From positions 1 to 25,727 of the forward strand of contig URIX01000023.1 in the NCBI GenBank assembly GCA_900547975.1: a DNA stretch of 25,727 nt, written 5' to 3'. Below the pieces are notes generated by a model, which worked only from the letters and a program-made list of their open reading frames with translations, had not been told where the DNA came from and did no database searches. Shown here one piece after another: positions 5,773-14,452 of this stretch. Position 1 is the first letter of the stretch; each line of letters starts with the position of its first letter. The translations under genes were made by a program, and so were the position numbers. The stretch is from an uncultured Eubacteriales bacterium. GTDB taxonomy: Bacteria > Bacillota > Clostridia > Christensenellales > CAG-917.

Positions 5773-6780
5773 TCAATCGAGATAGACTCTCTGTATTCTG
5801 CCCTTTTGCGACGTCATAAGGCAGTATTCTATGGTGTTTCGCTCGCTTGCGACCTCGCTTGCCGTGTCGCTGTCGAAAAGAAGGACCCTTTCGCCGACTT
5901 TTGCCTCTAAATCGCCCGTATCGACGACGAAACAATCCATACAAACGTTGCCTATGACTGCGCATTTTTTGCCGCGAATCCGCACGGACGAGGGATTCTC
6001 CCTTGCAATCGAATCGGCATATCCGCCGAAAACGACCGCCGTGTTCGTCGCTTTTTGTAAAACAAAATCGCCGTAACTCACTCTTTCGCCCGCTTGCAAG
6101 CGCCGAGATTCGACAACTTGCGAATACGCGCTCATTGCGCCATTGTATGCGTTTATGCCGAGCCGTACGCCGTCGTATCGCAAATTCGGATTGAAAAGCG
6201 AATGGCTCGAAGCAAGGTGCGCTTTTATATCGGGATAATATCCCTTTGCAACCTCGACGAATCTGTCGAACGTGCTCTTTTGCGATTCCGTTTCGTCGCG
6301 CAAATGCGAATATATGCCCGCAACGTTTATGCCGAGTGCTTTTGCCTTTTGCAAGACGATTTCAAGTTCATCAAGGCAAAAACCAAGTCTGTGCATACCG
6401 CTGTCAACTTTGACGTGCGTTTTCAGTTTTGCGGGATTTATGCGGTTTGAGTCTATCAGACTCACTATTTTTGCGAACTGCTCTCGGTTGTGCAATCCGA
6501 TTGTCAAATCCCGCTTATACGCCCTGAATATCTCATTTTCGCAAAGAGCAAGCACGAGAATTTCGCTTTTTATGCCCGCGCTTCTTAGTTTTACCCCTTC
6601 TTCGAGGGTTTCGACGCCGAAAGCGTCAACGACGTTTTCCGCTCGCTTTGCGACCTTTACGAGTCCGTGTCCGTAGGCGTCCGCTTTGACCATAAGCATA
6701 ACCGGCACGCCGACGAGTCGCCTTGTCGCAAGGACGTTTTTTTCTATTCTTTTCAAGTCAATTTCGACGACGATTTTCAC
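5773..6780 (-). CDS. alr: Alanine racemase
   Basis: PLP-dependent conversion of L-Ala to D-Ala for peptidoglycan. The PLP-binding lysine lies in VKADAYGHG (Lys32 from the start used here), the second catalytic base is Tyr236 in RVSYGDF, and GNVCMD plus GVRLGI are family landmarks. At 335 residues it is shorter than the usual 360-390. The PLP-phosphate motif, usually A-N-S, reads A-S-S here. I choose the GTG at 6778-6780 because GAGG lies 5 nt upstream; the earlier GTG (6784-6786) would sit on top of that Shine-Dalgarno site. It follows the aconitase-family gene by 101 bp on the same strand. A perfect hairpin touches the ribosome-binding site. Confidence 0.93.
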   Translation of the reverse strand: MKIVVEIDLKRIEKNVLATRRLVGVPVMLMVKADAYGHGLVKVAKRAENVVDAFGVETLEEGVKLRSAGIKSEILVLALCENEIFRAYKRDLTIGLHNREQFAKIVSLIDSNRINPAKLKTHVKVDSGMHRLGFCLDELEIVLQKAKALGINVAGIYSHLRDETESQKSTFDRFVEVAKGYYPDIKAHLASSHSLFNPNLRYDGVRLGINAYNGAMSAYSQVVESRRLQAGERVSYGDFVLQKATNTAVVFGGYADSIARENPSSVRIRGKKCAVIGNVCMDCFVVDTGDLEAKVGERVLLFDSDTASEVASERNTIEYCLMTSQKGRIQRVYLD

Positions 6781-6788
6781 AGCCACCT

Positions 6789-6804
6789 CGCATAATCTTA
6801 TGCG
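6789..6804 (-). promoter_or_regulatory. Perfect hairpin abutting the alr ribosome-binding site
   Basis: CGCATAA-TC-TTATGCG is a perfect 7-bp inverted repeat whose edge shares position 6789 with the GAGG Shine-Dalgarno site of alr (6786-6789). Just upstream in the leader GTGACATA occurs twice (6806-6813 and 6820-6827). This could be a translational control element or a repressor site. Confidence 0.5.
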
Positions 6805-6881
6805 CGTGACATAGAGTCGGTGACATAATTTTTTGCTTTACGCCTCGCTTCGCCGTATAATGTTCACAATTAAAGAACGAT

Positions 6882-9086
6882 TCAACCGCGCTTATAGTAG
6901 TTGATAAGGCAACCGTCGAGAACGATTTGTTTTTCGCTGTCGGTGAGAGCGTCCATACGCAACGTGACGTTTTGCGATTTTCCGTCACGAACGAGGTACG
7001 CCTCAAACTGCGTTTTGCCGCTCGCAACGACTGCTCTCACGTTCTCGATAACCAGAATATCCCCTTTTAGATACTCGGTTTTATCGTCGATGAGAGGAAG
7101 CATACCCCAGTTTATGAGGTTCGAGCGATAACGCTTGGTTGCGTACTCTCTCGCTATGTTCGCTCCGCCCGAAAGGAAGCGTTGACAACTTGCCGCTTGC
7201 TCTCTCGCGCTTCCGTCGCCGGGTTTGACCGCAAATATGCAAGATGAAATCGTCGTGTCGTCAACGGATATACCGAGTTGCTTCAAAGCGTCCTTGACGT
7301 CGTTATTCTCGCCGTCGCGCACTTTTTTGCTTTCGGCGACGTACAAGGGGTCTTTTCTCGAAAGCGCAAACTCTGCAAGGCGCAAAGGATTGCTTCTGTA
7401 AGAGGACGTTTCGCCCGACGGTATGAGTTCGTCCGTAGTGGTTACGGGGTCGTTGATTACGCTGCAAAGTTTGAGCGCAAGATTGTTTTTGAGCGGCGCA
7501 ATGGTCGGAATGTCGGTGATGTTCGGACCGTACACGAGTTGCTCGGAAGAATCCGCTTTGCCGAAGCCGTTGTACACTCTCGACGCATACACTTTTTCGT
7601 CGTATTCAAACGGCGCAAAGTTCTCGTCGAAGTCGAAATCCAAAGCGGAAGTCAACACGCCGCCGTTTGCCGCCGTCGCCGCGATAGAGCGTGCGTCCAT
7701 AAGCGCAACCGAAGCGATTTGATTGTCTTGAGGCTTGCTTCCCTCTCGTCTTTCAAAGTTTCTCGTTGTATGGCGAATGCTGAATCCGTTGTTGCACGGA
7801 ACGTCGCCCGCGCCGAAGCACGGACCGCAGAAACAAGGCTTGATGACCGCGCCGCTTTCAATGAGCGTTGCGATAGAGCCGTTTCTGACAAGCGCAAGAT
7901 TGGTGGGTTGAGAGCCTGCGTATACGTTAAGCGAAAACGCGCCGCTTCCCACACTCTTGTTTTTAAGTATATTTGCGGCAAGGGATATATTGTCGTAAGT
8001 GCCGCCTGCGCAACCTGCGATTACGCCTTGCGATACGACGATTTTGCCGTCTTTTATCTTGTCGGTAAGGCGGAAAGCGCCTTCTTTCAAGCCTAAAAGT
8101 TTGTTGCCTTCCTTTTCGACTTCGGACAAAATATCGTACGGATTTGCGATTACGTCCGCAAGTTTATATACGTTCGAGGGGTGGAACGGAAGTGCAATCA
8201 TAGGCTCGACTTTGCTCAAATCCACCAAAATTCCGCCGTCGTACCGAGCGCCGTTTTGAGGCGCAAGAAGCTTAAATTCGTTCTCTCTGTGATAGGTTTC
8301 AAGATATTCTCTCGTCTTTTCGTCGGTGCACCATATGGACGAAAGGCACGCGCTTTCGGTAGTCATAACGTCTATGCCGTTTCTGAATTCCATCGGAAGT
8401 TCGGATATGCCGTCCCCCACGAATTCGAGCACGCAATTTTTGACGAATCCGCTCTTGAACACTTTGCCGATTATGGCAAGCGCGACGTCTTGCGGGCCTA
8501 CGCCCTTGCGGACTTTGCCACTCAAGCATACCGCTATGACGCGCGGATAATCTATGTCATATGTACGCTTCAAAAGTTGTTTGACAAGTTCGGGTCCGCC
8601 CTCGCCTATCGCCATAGTGCCGATTGCCCCGTAGCGTGTGTGCGAGTCGCTTCCGAGTATCATTTTGCCGCAACCGGCAAACATTTCTCGCATATAACTG
8701 TGAATAACCGCAACGTTTGCGGGAACGTAGATTCCGCCGTACTTCTTTGCGCAAGAAAGTCCGAAAACGTGGTCGTCCTCGTTTATAGTGCCGCCAACCG
8801 CGCAAAGAGAGTTGTGACAGTTGGTCAAAACGTACGGAACGGGAAACACGCTGAGTCCGCTCGCCTTTGCCGACTGAATTATGCCAACGTAGGTTATGTC
8901 GTGCGAAGCCATTGCGTCGAAGCGGATATTGAGTTTGTCCTCACGTCCCGAAAGGTTGTGCGATGACAGCACCGAATATGCAATCGTGCCTTGTCTGCTC
9001 GGCTTTACGCCTGCCGCTTTTAATTCTTCCTCGCTAGCGAGTTTGCCGTTCAGATAATAGGTTGCTTCGTTTATAAGTTCTATCAT
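6882..9086 (-). CDS. Aconitase-family hydratase ([4Fe-4S])
   Basis: A 734-residue member of the aconitase superfamily, a cytosolic iron-sulfur dehydratase/hydratase. The cluster ligands are recognisable: Cys359 in IAGCAGGTYDN, and Cys420 and Cys423 in FCGPCFGAGD (compare CGPCIG in aconitase). SDSHTRYGAIGTMAIGEGG (146-164) is the N-terminal signature. The C-terminal swivel domain shows GDGSAREQA (623-631) and NWGMLPL (659-665). The length and motif variants fit the clostridial 'hydratase' subgroup, so citrate/isocitrate is likely but not certain. No citrate synthase or isocitrate dehydrogenase lies in the window. The ATG lacks a Shine-Dalgarno site; only an A-rich stretch precedes it. Confidence 0.92.
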   Translation of the reverse strand: MIELINEATYYLNGKLASEEELKAAGVKPSRQGTIAYSVLSSHNLSGREDKLNIRFDAMASHDITYVGIIQSAKASGLSVFPVPYVLTNCHNSLCAVGGTINEDDHVFGLSCAKKYGGIYVPANVAVIHSYMREMFAGCGKMILGSDSHTRYGAIGTMAIGEGGPELVKQLLKRTYDIDYPRVIAVCLSGKVRKGVGPQDVALAIIGKVFKSGFVKNCVLEFVGDGISELPMEFRNGIDVMTTESACLSSIWCTDEKTREYLETYHRENEFKLLAPQNGARYDGGILVDLSKVEPMIALPFHPSNVYKLADVIANPYDILSEVEKEGNKLLGLKEGAFRLTDKIKDGKIVVSQGVIAGCAGGTYDNISLAANILKNKSVGSGAFSLNVYAGSQPTNLALVRNGSIATLIESGAVIKPCFCGPCFGAGDVPCNNGFSIRHTTRNFERREGSKPQDNQIASVALMDARSIAATAANGGVLTSALDFDFDENFAPFEYDEKVYASRVYNGFGKADSSEQLVYGPNITDIPTIAPLKNNLALKLCSVINDPVTTTDELIPSGETSSYRSNPLRLAEFALSRKDPLYVAESKKVRDGENNDVKDALKQLGISVDDTTISSCIFAVKPGDGSAREQAASCQRFLSGGANIAREYATKRYRSNLINWGMLPLIDDKTEYLKGDILVIENVRAVVASGKTQFEAYLVRDGKSQNVTLRMDALTDSEKQIVLDGCLINYYKRG

Positions 9087-9122
9087 TTTTTCAATTTATT
9101 CACGCCGTTTTGCGCATATCTT

Positions 9123-9138
9123 CGCGTATACATACGCG
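9123..9138 (-). promoter_or_regulatory. Palindrome in the aconitase-family leader
   Basis: CGCGTAT-AC-ATACGCG is a perfect 7-bp inverted repeat 36 bp upstream of the hydratase start. GCGCATA occurs on both sides as a direct repeat (9112-9118 and 9136-9142). It is a candidate operator; I do not recognise the regulator. Confidence 0.5.
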
Positions 9139-9162
9139 CATACGACTTGTAATCCGATTTGT

Positions 9163-9179
9163 GATTTACTCGGTAAATC
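9163..9179 (-). repeat. Inverted repeat just past the PH-like gene
   Basis: GATTTAC and GTAAATC flank TCG, a perfect 7-bp inverted repeat 5 bp after the PH-like gene stops. No T-run follows, so termination there would be weak. Confidence 0.45.
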
Positions 9180-9184
9180 GAAGT

Positions 9185-9664
9185 TTATTTTTTGTTTTTG
9201 TCTTTCTTTTCGGGTGTGAAAACTTCAACGATGACTTCGCCGATATGGTTGCGCATTTCGTGAATGAAAGCGTCGATTTTGCCCGTTGCGATATTCACCT
9301 TGAAACTCATCTCGCCGTCTTGTTCGTTTTGTCCTTTGACGATGACGTAAATCTCGCGCGTAATGCTGTTTTGCTTTATGCAAACGACGTCGTCGTACTT
9401 GATTTTGTCCACGAAAAAGCCGAGAACGGCAATTATTTTGTCGTCCTTGAATCCGTAGTAACTGTTGAAAAGCACGAGCGCGGCGGCAGTCGCTATGACG
9501 AGCGCGGCAACGAGGGATACCCACGCCACAGCCGGCTGTTGGGTGGTTACGCCTTTTGCGCCCGCTATCATTGCAATATCGAGTCCGCCGATTGCAAGCG
9601 CACCCAAAATTACTACGGCGACGATGACCGTTTTGACTATGCCGAAATTCATCCTAAATTTCAT
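9185..9664 (-). CDS. Small membrane protein with a bacterial PH-like domain
   Basis: A 159-residue protein with two hydrophobic helices (about 12-35 and 45-67) and then a soluble beta-rich part (about 70-150). The pattern after the helices (YYGFKDDKIIAVLGFFVDKI, then YDDVVCIKQNS and a strand IYVIVKG) resembles the bacterial PH-like domain fused to two membrane helices seen in YyaB/DUF1200-type proteins. That assignment comes from the pattern, not a profile hit. The Lys-rich tail is probably cytosolic. AGGAG with 8-nt spacing supports the start. It is the third and last gene of a run of membrane genes behind valS. Function unknown. Confidence 0.72.
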   Translation of the reverse strand: MKFRMNFGIVKTVIVAVVILGALAIGGLDIAMIAGAKGVTTQQPAVAWVSLVAALVIATAAALVLFNSYYGFKDDKIIAVLGFFVDKIKYDDVVCIKQNSITREIYVIVKGQNEQDGEMSFKVNIATGKIDAFIHEMRNHIGEVIVEVFTPEKKDKNKK

Positions 9665-9755
9665 ACTTCGCTCTCCTAAAAATGTCCTTTTATCGTAGGT
9701 CTTTTGCGATTCTGTTTTTTATCTTTCGATTGCGGCTTTGCGCAATACATCTTTC

Positions 9756-10787
9756 TTATTCCTCGTTGGCCTCGTCCGATTTATCTTTGACATACTCGTC
9801 CATGGTTATCTGGCGTCCTTCTTGAGACTCGTAATCGTAGTCGTCCGATTGCTGTTCGGCACGGAAGCCGTACTCTACCGTATTGATAACCGTCGTTGCG
9901 TCGGTATAGAAGCTCAATCCTTTGGTCTTGTAGTAGCCGATAAGTTCGATTGCACGAAGCATAAAGTAGTACATCGACGGTAAGATAAGAGTCATAAGTC
10001 CCCCCGTGGGTATTGCAAGCGTGGTGGTGCACAGATACACGATGGTGAACGTCACCGCATAAGATTTGAAAAGTCCGCCGACATTGCTCTTGACATAGGT
10101 CAAACTTCTCGTGAAACTCGTGTATACGCTTTCCTCGGGGTGAAAAATCATTCTCGGCAACCACCCTGCCAACAGCGTGGCGCGCAACGAACATATGCAA
10201 ATGCCGATAACAAGCAGTATGGGCATTACGAAAAACGATATCGAATCGAAAAGCCCGAACAAAATCGACAACATCAACGCGGCAAATATCAAGTCGATGG
10301 GAAGGGTTACCGTGATCCTCGCAGCCGAATACTTGCAGCATTTTTTGAAGTTGAGAGCCATATTACTCGCAAATCCGTAGCGCATATTCGACGCCATAAG
10401 ATTGTTGATTATGTCGGCGTTCGTGTAGTACGAAAGTCCGAAAACAAAGCCGTAAAGCGCATAGACGAAAATCCCTGCGAACACGAGTCCTACGGTGATT
10501 CCGACGTTTTGCGCGCATATTCCGAACACGCCTTTTAGCGAGTGCAACACGTCGCCGATTGCGCCGCGTATGGTGGACGAGCCGTCCCACACCGACGCAA
10601 CGCTGTCTTTTATTGCCAAAGCATACGAGTTTACGTCGCTGACAGCCGCAAGTGCGTTCCATATCGGCAGAATTATCGCCGCGCCGATGGCAATCGACAG
10701 CACCAGCGATATTACGATCCACAAAAAGATCTTCGCCGCGTGACCCATATTTGAAAACAACAGGGATAACGAATACTTAAATTCCAT
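9756..10787 (-). CDS. Six-helix membrane protein with acidic tail, function unknown
   Basis: A 343-residue integral membrane protein. Hydrophobic segments lie near residues 19-45, 93-120, 158-181, 184-208, 240-258 and 262-286, followed by a hydrophilic, acidic C-terminal tail (about 305-343). I start it at MEFKYSLS, where GGAG is well placed; extending to 10976 would overlap the upstream gene and add 63 basic residues unlike a membrane protein. It has the same layout as the next gene upstream (10852-11712), including a similar positively charged loop before the last two helices, and may be a diverged paralogue. I recognise no catalytic motif. Confidence 0.8.
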   Translation of the reverse strand: MEFKYSLSLLFSNMGHAAKIFLWIVISLVLSIAIGAAIILPIWNALAAVSDVNSYALAIKDSVASVWDGSSTIRGAIGDVLHSLKGVFGICAQNVGITVGLVFAGIFVYALYGFVFGLSYYTNADIINNLMASNMRYGFASNMALNFKKCCKYSAARITVTLPIDLIFAALMLSILFGLFDSISFFVMPILLVIGICICSLRATLLAGWLPRMIFHPEESVYTSFTRSLTYVKSNVGGLFKSYAVTFTIVYLCTTTLAIPTGGLMTLILPSMYYFMLRAIELIGYYKTKGLSFYTDATTVINTVEYGFRAEQQSDDYDYESQEGRQITMDEYVKDKSDEANEE

Positions 10788-10851
10788 ATTACTTCTCCGA
10801 GGCATTGCCTCATATTTTTTAGCAAAACCGAATTTGCGGATTTTGCGGTTT

Positions 10852-11712
10852 TTATTTTGACCAAATATCTTCTTTCTTCTTTTCCAAGTCCATACGTTCC
10901 GTGCCCGTGACCTCGTAGAAAAGATTGTACATAAGCGTGATGTAGAACGGAACGACGTATAAATACGCAATCGCATCCAAAAGTACTTCCGCGATAACGC
11001 CGCATTTGAGCGCGCCCGTCACTATCATACATATTTCGACGGGAAGAATACACAAAAGCAACGTGAAGAACGTGTTTGCGAGCCGCCCCGACATACTTCG
11101 GACCGCTTGGCGAAGCGCGGCTTTTTTCGGAAGTCCCGTATGCAGACAGTACGGCGGCCAAAGTATGACTATCGACATAATAAGTATCATCGAAAACTGC
11201 ATTAGAATGAGCGTAAGCGACGAGAACACGAGCCACGTCACCCTGCTCTTGAACGTCACCCACCACAGATAGTACAGCACGGTCGCAAGCAAGTTGAATA
11301 TCTCGAACGAGCAGAACGCGAGCAAACAGAACAAAAGCGAAGTCAAAAGATTGAAGTTGAGTCTCGTTTTCACTCTGTCGGGTGCAATCGTAAACACTCC
11401 TATGCGCATATGCGTGTCGATAACGCCGTACATAATCGCGACGAAAAACACGAGAAGCGCAAGTCCGATAACCCCGAGATACCAGTATGAAAACGGAAGC
11501 TCGCGCATTGCGACGTACATATCCGCAAAATTTGACGGATTTATCGTTTCATAGTCGAAAAGATAGTAAAGCGTCGAGGACGGCGAGAGCAAAAACGGCA
11601 ACAGCAACGCAGGCGCGACGCTCATAAGCATAAGATACGCGCCCTTGTCGAAAAAGTATTTCCATGTCTGCTTGAAGCAGGCTTTGCTATTATTGCTGTT
11701 TTTGACTCTCAT
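10852..11712 (-). CDS. Six-helix membrane protein, function unknown
   Basis: A 286-residue protein with hydrophobic segments near 26-44, 77-98, 122-150, 158-188, 212-232 and 240-264, a basic N-terminus and a Lys/Glu-rich tail. Its start lies 9 bp past the valS stop, so it is probably co-transcribed with valS and may be translationally coupled to it. The loop KKAALRQAVRSMSGRLANTFF before the last helices parallels the ESVYTSFTRSLTYVKSN loop of its downstream neighbour. Overall character resembles broad families of unknown membrane proteins (DUF975- or GPDP-membrane-domain-like), but I cannot assign one. Confidence 0.8.
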   Translation of the reverse strand: MRVKNSNNSKACFKQTWKYFFDKGAYLMLMSVAPALLLPFLLSPSSTLYYLFDYETINPSNFADMYVAMRELPFSYWYLGVIGLALLVFFVAIMYGVIDTHMRIGVFTIAPDRVKTRLNFNLLTSLLFCLLAFCSFEIFNLLATVLYYLWWVTFKSRVTWLVFSSLTLILMQFSMILIMSIVILWPPYCLHTGLPKKAALRQAVRSMSGRLANTFFTLLLCILPVEICMIVTGALKCGVIAEVLLDAIAYLYVVPFYITLMYNLFYEVTGTERMDLEKKKEDIWSK

Positions 11713-11721
11713 CTTGCCCCC

Positions 11722-14346
11722 TTACTCGAACATTGCGAGTTTGTCTTTGAGTTTTGCAAGTTTCTCGTTTGCCTTTTCGAGTTTGTCTTTCTCGTTGTCG
11801 ATAAGTTTTTGAGGCGCTTTGGACACGAATCCGGCGTTCGCCAAAAGTCCTTGCGTCTTTTGAATGATTTGCATCGTTTGCGCAATCTCTTGATTGATAC
11901 GCTCTTTTTCCTTATCCTCGTCAATGAGTTCGCCAAGAGGAACGAGAATTTCCGCGTCGTGCGTGACGATTGCGCTCATCTTTGCGCCCAGTCCGCTTCT
12001 GTCCTCGACGAGTTTGACTTCGTTAACGCCCGCGAGTTTTTGGATATACGCGCTTGCCGACTCGATAAATTTGGGGTCTTTGGCAATGACGTACGCGTTT
12101 ATCTTCTTTGACGGCGCGACGTTCATTTCGTTGCGCAAGTTTCTTATCGAACTTATGATTTCTCTGAGTCCCTCGAACTGCGCTTCTTCCTTTCTGAACA
12201 CTCTGTGCTTGTTGTACGACGGCCAACTTTGCACCATCAATACGCTACCCTTCGGCGCGAATTTCGAGTAGATTTCCTCGGTGACGAACGGTATGAACGG
12301 ATGCAAAAGTTTGAGGATTTCGCCCAAAACGTACGCAAGCATAGCGATTGCGTGATTGTGTTGCTTCTTGTCGTCCGAATAAAGCATAGTTTTGCTCATT
12401 TCGATATACCAGTCGCAGAACTCGCTCCATACGAAGTCGTAAAGTCTTGCCGCCGCAAGCCCGATTTCATACTTATTGAGGTTTATCGTAACTTCCTTGA
12501 TTACGTCGTTTAGGCGAGTGAGAATCCACTTGTCCGCGCCGTTGAATCGCGACGGAAGCGTCAAATCGTCGTCGTCTTTGATGTTCATAATAACGAATCT
12601 CGACGCGTTCCAGAGTTTGTTTACGAAGTTTCTGCAACTCTCGATTTTGCCGTCGGTAAATCTCGTGTCGCTACCGGGGGCTATGCCCGTTGCGAGCGAG
12701 AAACGCAATGCGTCCGCGCCATATTTGTCGATGATTTCGAGCGGGTCGATGCCGTTGCCCAAACTCTTTGACATCTTTCTGCCCTGCGCGTCGCGTACGA
12801 GTCCGTGTATAAGCACTTCGCTGAAAGGAACTTCGCCCATAAACTCTATGCCGCTGAATATCATTCTCGCAACCCAGAAGAAGATTATGTCATAGCCCGT
12901 GACAAGCACGTTGCCGGGATAGAAATAACTCAGATTCTTCGTCTTTTTGGGGTATCCGAGCGTGCTGAACGGCCAGAGTGCGGAACTGAACCACGTGTCG
13001 AGAACGTCCTCGTCCTGATGTATATGATGTCCGCCGCACTTGGGGCAAGTGTCCACGTTGGTCTTCGACACCGTCATTTCGCCGCAATCGTCGCAGTAGT
13101 ACGCGGGGATTCTGTGTCCCCACCAAAGTTGACGAGATATGCACCAGTCGCGGATGTTTTCCATCCAGTTGAAATAAGTATTTTCAAATCTCTTGGGAAT
13201 AAACTCGGTTTTTTTGGAACGCACCGCTTTGATTGCAGGCTCTGCAAGCGGCTTCATCTTGACGAACCATTGCTTGGACACGAGAGATTCCACCGTTTCG
13301 CCGCAACGATAGCAAGTGCCGACGTTGTGCGCGTACGGCTCGATTTTCACCATAAGTCCGAGCGCGGTCAAATCCTCGACTATCGCCTTTCTTGCGGCGA
13401 GTCTGTCCATTCCCTTATACTTGCCGGCGTTTTCGTTCATAAGTCCGTCCTCACCGATAACCTGAATTACGGGCAAGTTGTGGCGCAAACCGAGTTCGAA
13501 GTCGTTGGGGTCGTGCGCGGGCGTGATTTTAACCGCGCCCGTACCGAAGCCGATTTCGCAATAATCGTCCGCAACGACGGGGATTTCTCTGTCGGTAAGC
13601 GGAAGTTTGACGAGTTTGCCGACGTATTTTGCCATCTTCTCGTCTTTTGGATTGACCGCAACCGCCGTGTCGCCGAGCATGGTTTCGGGGCGCGTCGTCG
13701 CAATGACGATTGCGTCGTCCTCGCCCACGACGGGGTACTTGTAATACCAAAGGTTGGATTGTTGTTCTTCGTATTCGACCTCTGCGTCGCTGAGCGCGGT
13801 GTGGCAATGAGGACACCAGTTGATTATGCGGTTTCCTCTGTAAATCAAGCCTTTTTTGTAGTAACGTACAAACGCTTCCAAAACCGCGTTCGAGCAGTTT
13901 TCGTCCATAGTGAAAGCGGATTTCGACCAGTCGCACGAAATGCCGAGCGCTTTTTGTTGCTCGACGATTCTGCCGCCGTACTGCTCTTTCCACGCCCAAG
14001 CGCGCTTCAAAAATCCTTCTCTGCCGACGTCGTTTTTGCTTAGTCCTTCCTCTTTTTTCAACTTTTCGACAACCTTGACTTCGGTTGCGATAGAGGCGTG
14101 GTCCGTTCCCGGCATCCAAAGGGTTTCGTAGCCGCTCATTCTCTTGAAACGGACGATTACATCCTGAATTGTCTCGTCAAGCGCGTGTCCCATATGAAGT
14201 TGTCCCGTGATGTTGGGCGGGGGCATCATAATCGTGAACGGTTCTTTTTCGGGGTTAGTGTGGGCTTCGAAGAACTTGCCCTTCATCCACATATCGTATA
14301 TGCGTTTTTCAAACTCCGGATTGTACGTTTTGTCCATATCCTGCAT
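11722..14346 (-). CDS. valS: Valyl-tRNA synthetase
   Basis: A class I synthetase charging tRNA-Val. At 874 residues it is full length. HIGH motif: HMGH (51-54) within PPPNITGQLHMGH. KMSKS at 524-528. The editing domain follows the zinc-like CPHC pair (178-181), with ATTRPETMLGDTAVAV (216-231). A further Cys cluster YYCDDCG...CPKCGGH (417-440) is typical. The C-terminus (about 805-874) is the coiled-coil arm rich in Lys and Glu. The ATG follows AAGGAG with 9-nt spacing. Its leader is only about 100 nt and has no T-box consensus. It is followed closely by the membrane gene pair. Confidence 0.98.
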   Translation of the reverse strand: MQDMDKTYNPEFEKRIYDMWMKGKFFEAHTNPEKEPFTIMMPPPNITGQLHMGHALDETIQDVIVRFKRMSGYETLWMPGTDHASIATEVKVVEKLKKEEGLSKNDVGREGFLKRAWAWKEQYGGRIVEQQKALGISCDWSKSAFTMDENCSNAVLEAFVRYYKKGLIYRGNRIINWCPHCHTALSDAEVEYEEQQSNLWYYKYPVVGEDDAIVIATTRPETMLGDTAVAVNPKDEKMAKYVGKLVKLPLTDREIPVVADDYCEIGFGTGAVKITPAHDPNDFELGLRHNLPVIQVIGEDGLMNENAGKYKGMDRLAARKAIVEDLTALGLMVKIEPYAHNVGTCYRCGETVESLVSKQWFVKMKPLAEPAIKAVRSKKTEFIPKRFENTYFNWMENIRDWCISRQLWWGHRIPAYYCDDCGEMTVSKTNVDTCPKCGGHHIHQDEDVLDTWFSSALWPFSTLGYPKKTKNLSYFYPGNVLVTGYDIIFFWVARMIFSGIEFMGEVPFSEVLIHGLVRDAQGRKMSKSLGNGIDPLEIIDKYGADALRFSLATGIAPGSDTRFTDGKIESCRNFVNKLWNASRFVIMNIKDDDDLTLPSRFNGADKWILTRLNDVIKEVTINLNKYEIGLAAARLYDFVWSEFCDWYIEMSKTMLYSDDKKQHNHAIAMLAYVLGEILKLLHPFIPFVTEEIYSKFAPKGSVLMVQSWPSYNKHRVFRKEEAQFEGLREIISSIRNLRNEMNVAPSKKINAYVIAKDPKFIESASAYIQKLAGVNEVKLVEDRSGLGAKMSAIVTHDAEILVPLGELIDEDKEKERINQEIAQTMQIIQKTQGLLANAGFVSKAPQKLIDNEKDKLEKANEKLAKLKDKLAMFE

Positions 14347-14361
14347 ATTGTTTATCTCCTT

Positions 14362-14376
14362 GCGCCGCTATGGCGC
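14362..14376 (-). promoter_or_regulatory. Hairpin next to the valS ribosome-binding site
   Basis: GCGCC-GCTAT-GGCGC (5-bp GC stem) ends about 3 nt before the AAGGAG Shine-Dalgarno site of valS. No clear -35/-10 pair is seen in the 106-bp gap, so valS may depend partly on read-through past the terminator at 14404-14427. Confidence 0.4.
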
Positions 14377-14403
14377 GACTGTATTCAAAATTATTAAAAT
14401 AAT

Positions 14404-14427
14404 CCGAGAAACTCGAAAGTCTCTCGG
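14404..14427 (-). terminator. Intrinsic terminator of pgsA
   Basis: In the minus-strand RNA, CCGAGAGACU pairs with AGUUUCUCGG (one G-U wobble) around a UUCG tetraloop, a very stable hairpin. A T-rich stretch with four consecutive T residues follows. It separates pgsA from valS. Confidence 0.75.
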
Positions 14428-14452
14428 AAAGCGTCGTTTTTTATCTGGAAAT

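Noticed and set aside
10788..10976. 63-residue N-terminal extension of the membrane protein gene
   Set aside because: Overlaps the upstream membrane gene out of frame and is strongly basic; a good GGAG-ATG exists at 10787.
12805..14043. A 412-codon open frame on the plus strand
   Set aside because: It lies wholly antisense to valS, whose full motif set is intact. Its Arg/Val/His-rich translation resembles no protein; it is a by-product of valS codon bias.
14347..14452. T-box riboswitch before valS
   Set aside because: The gap is only 106 bp and lacks the T-box sequence (UGGNACC); its hairpin is a simple terminator for pgsA.
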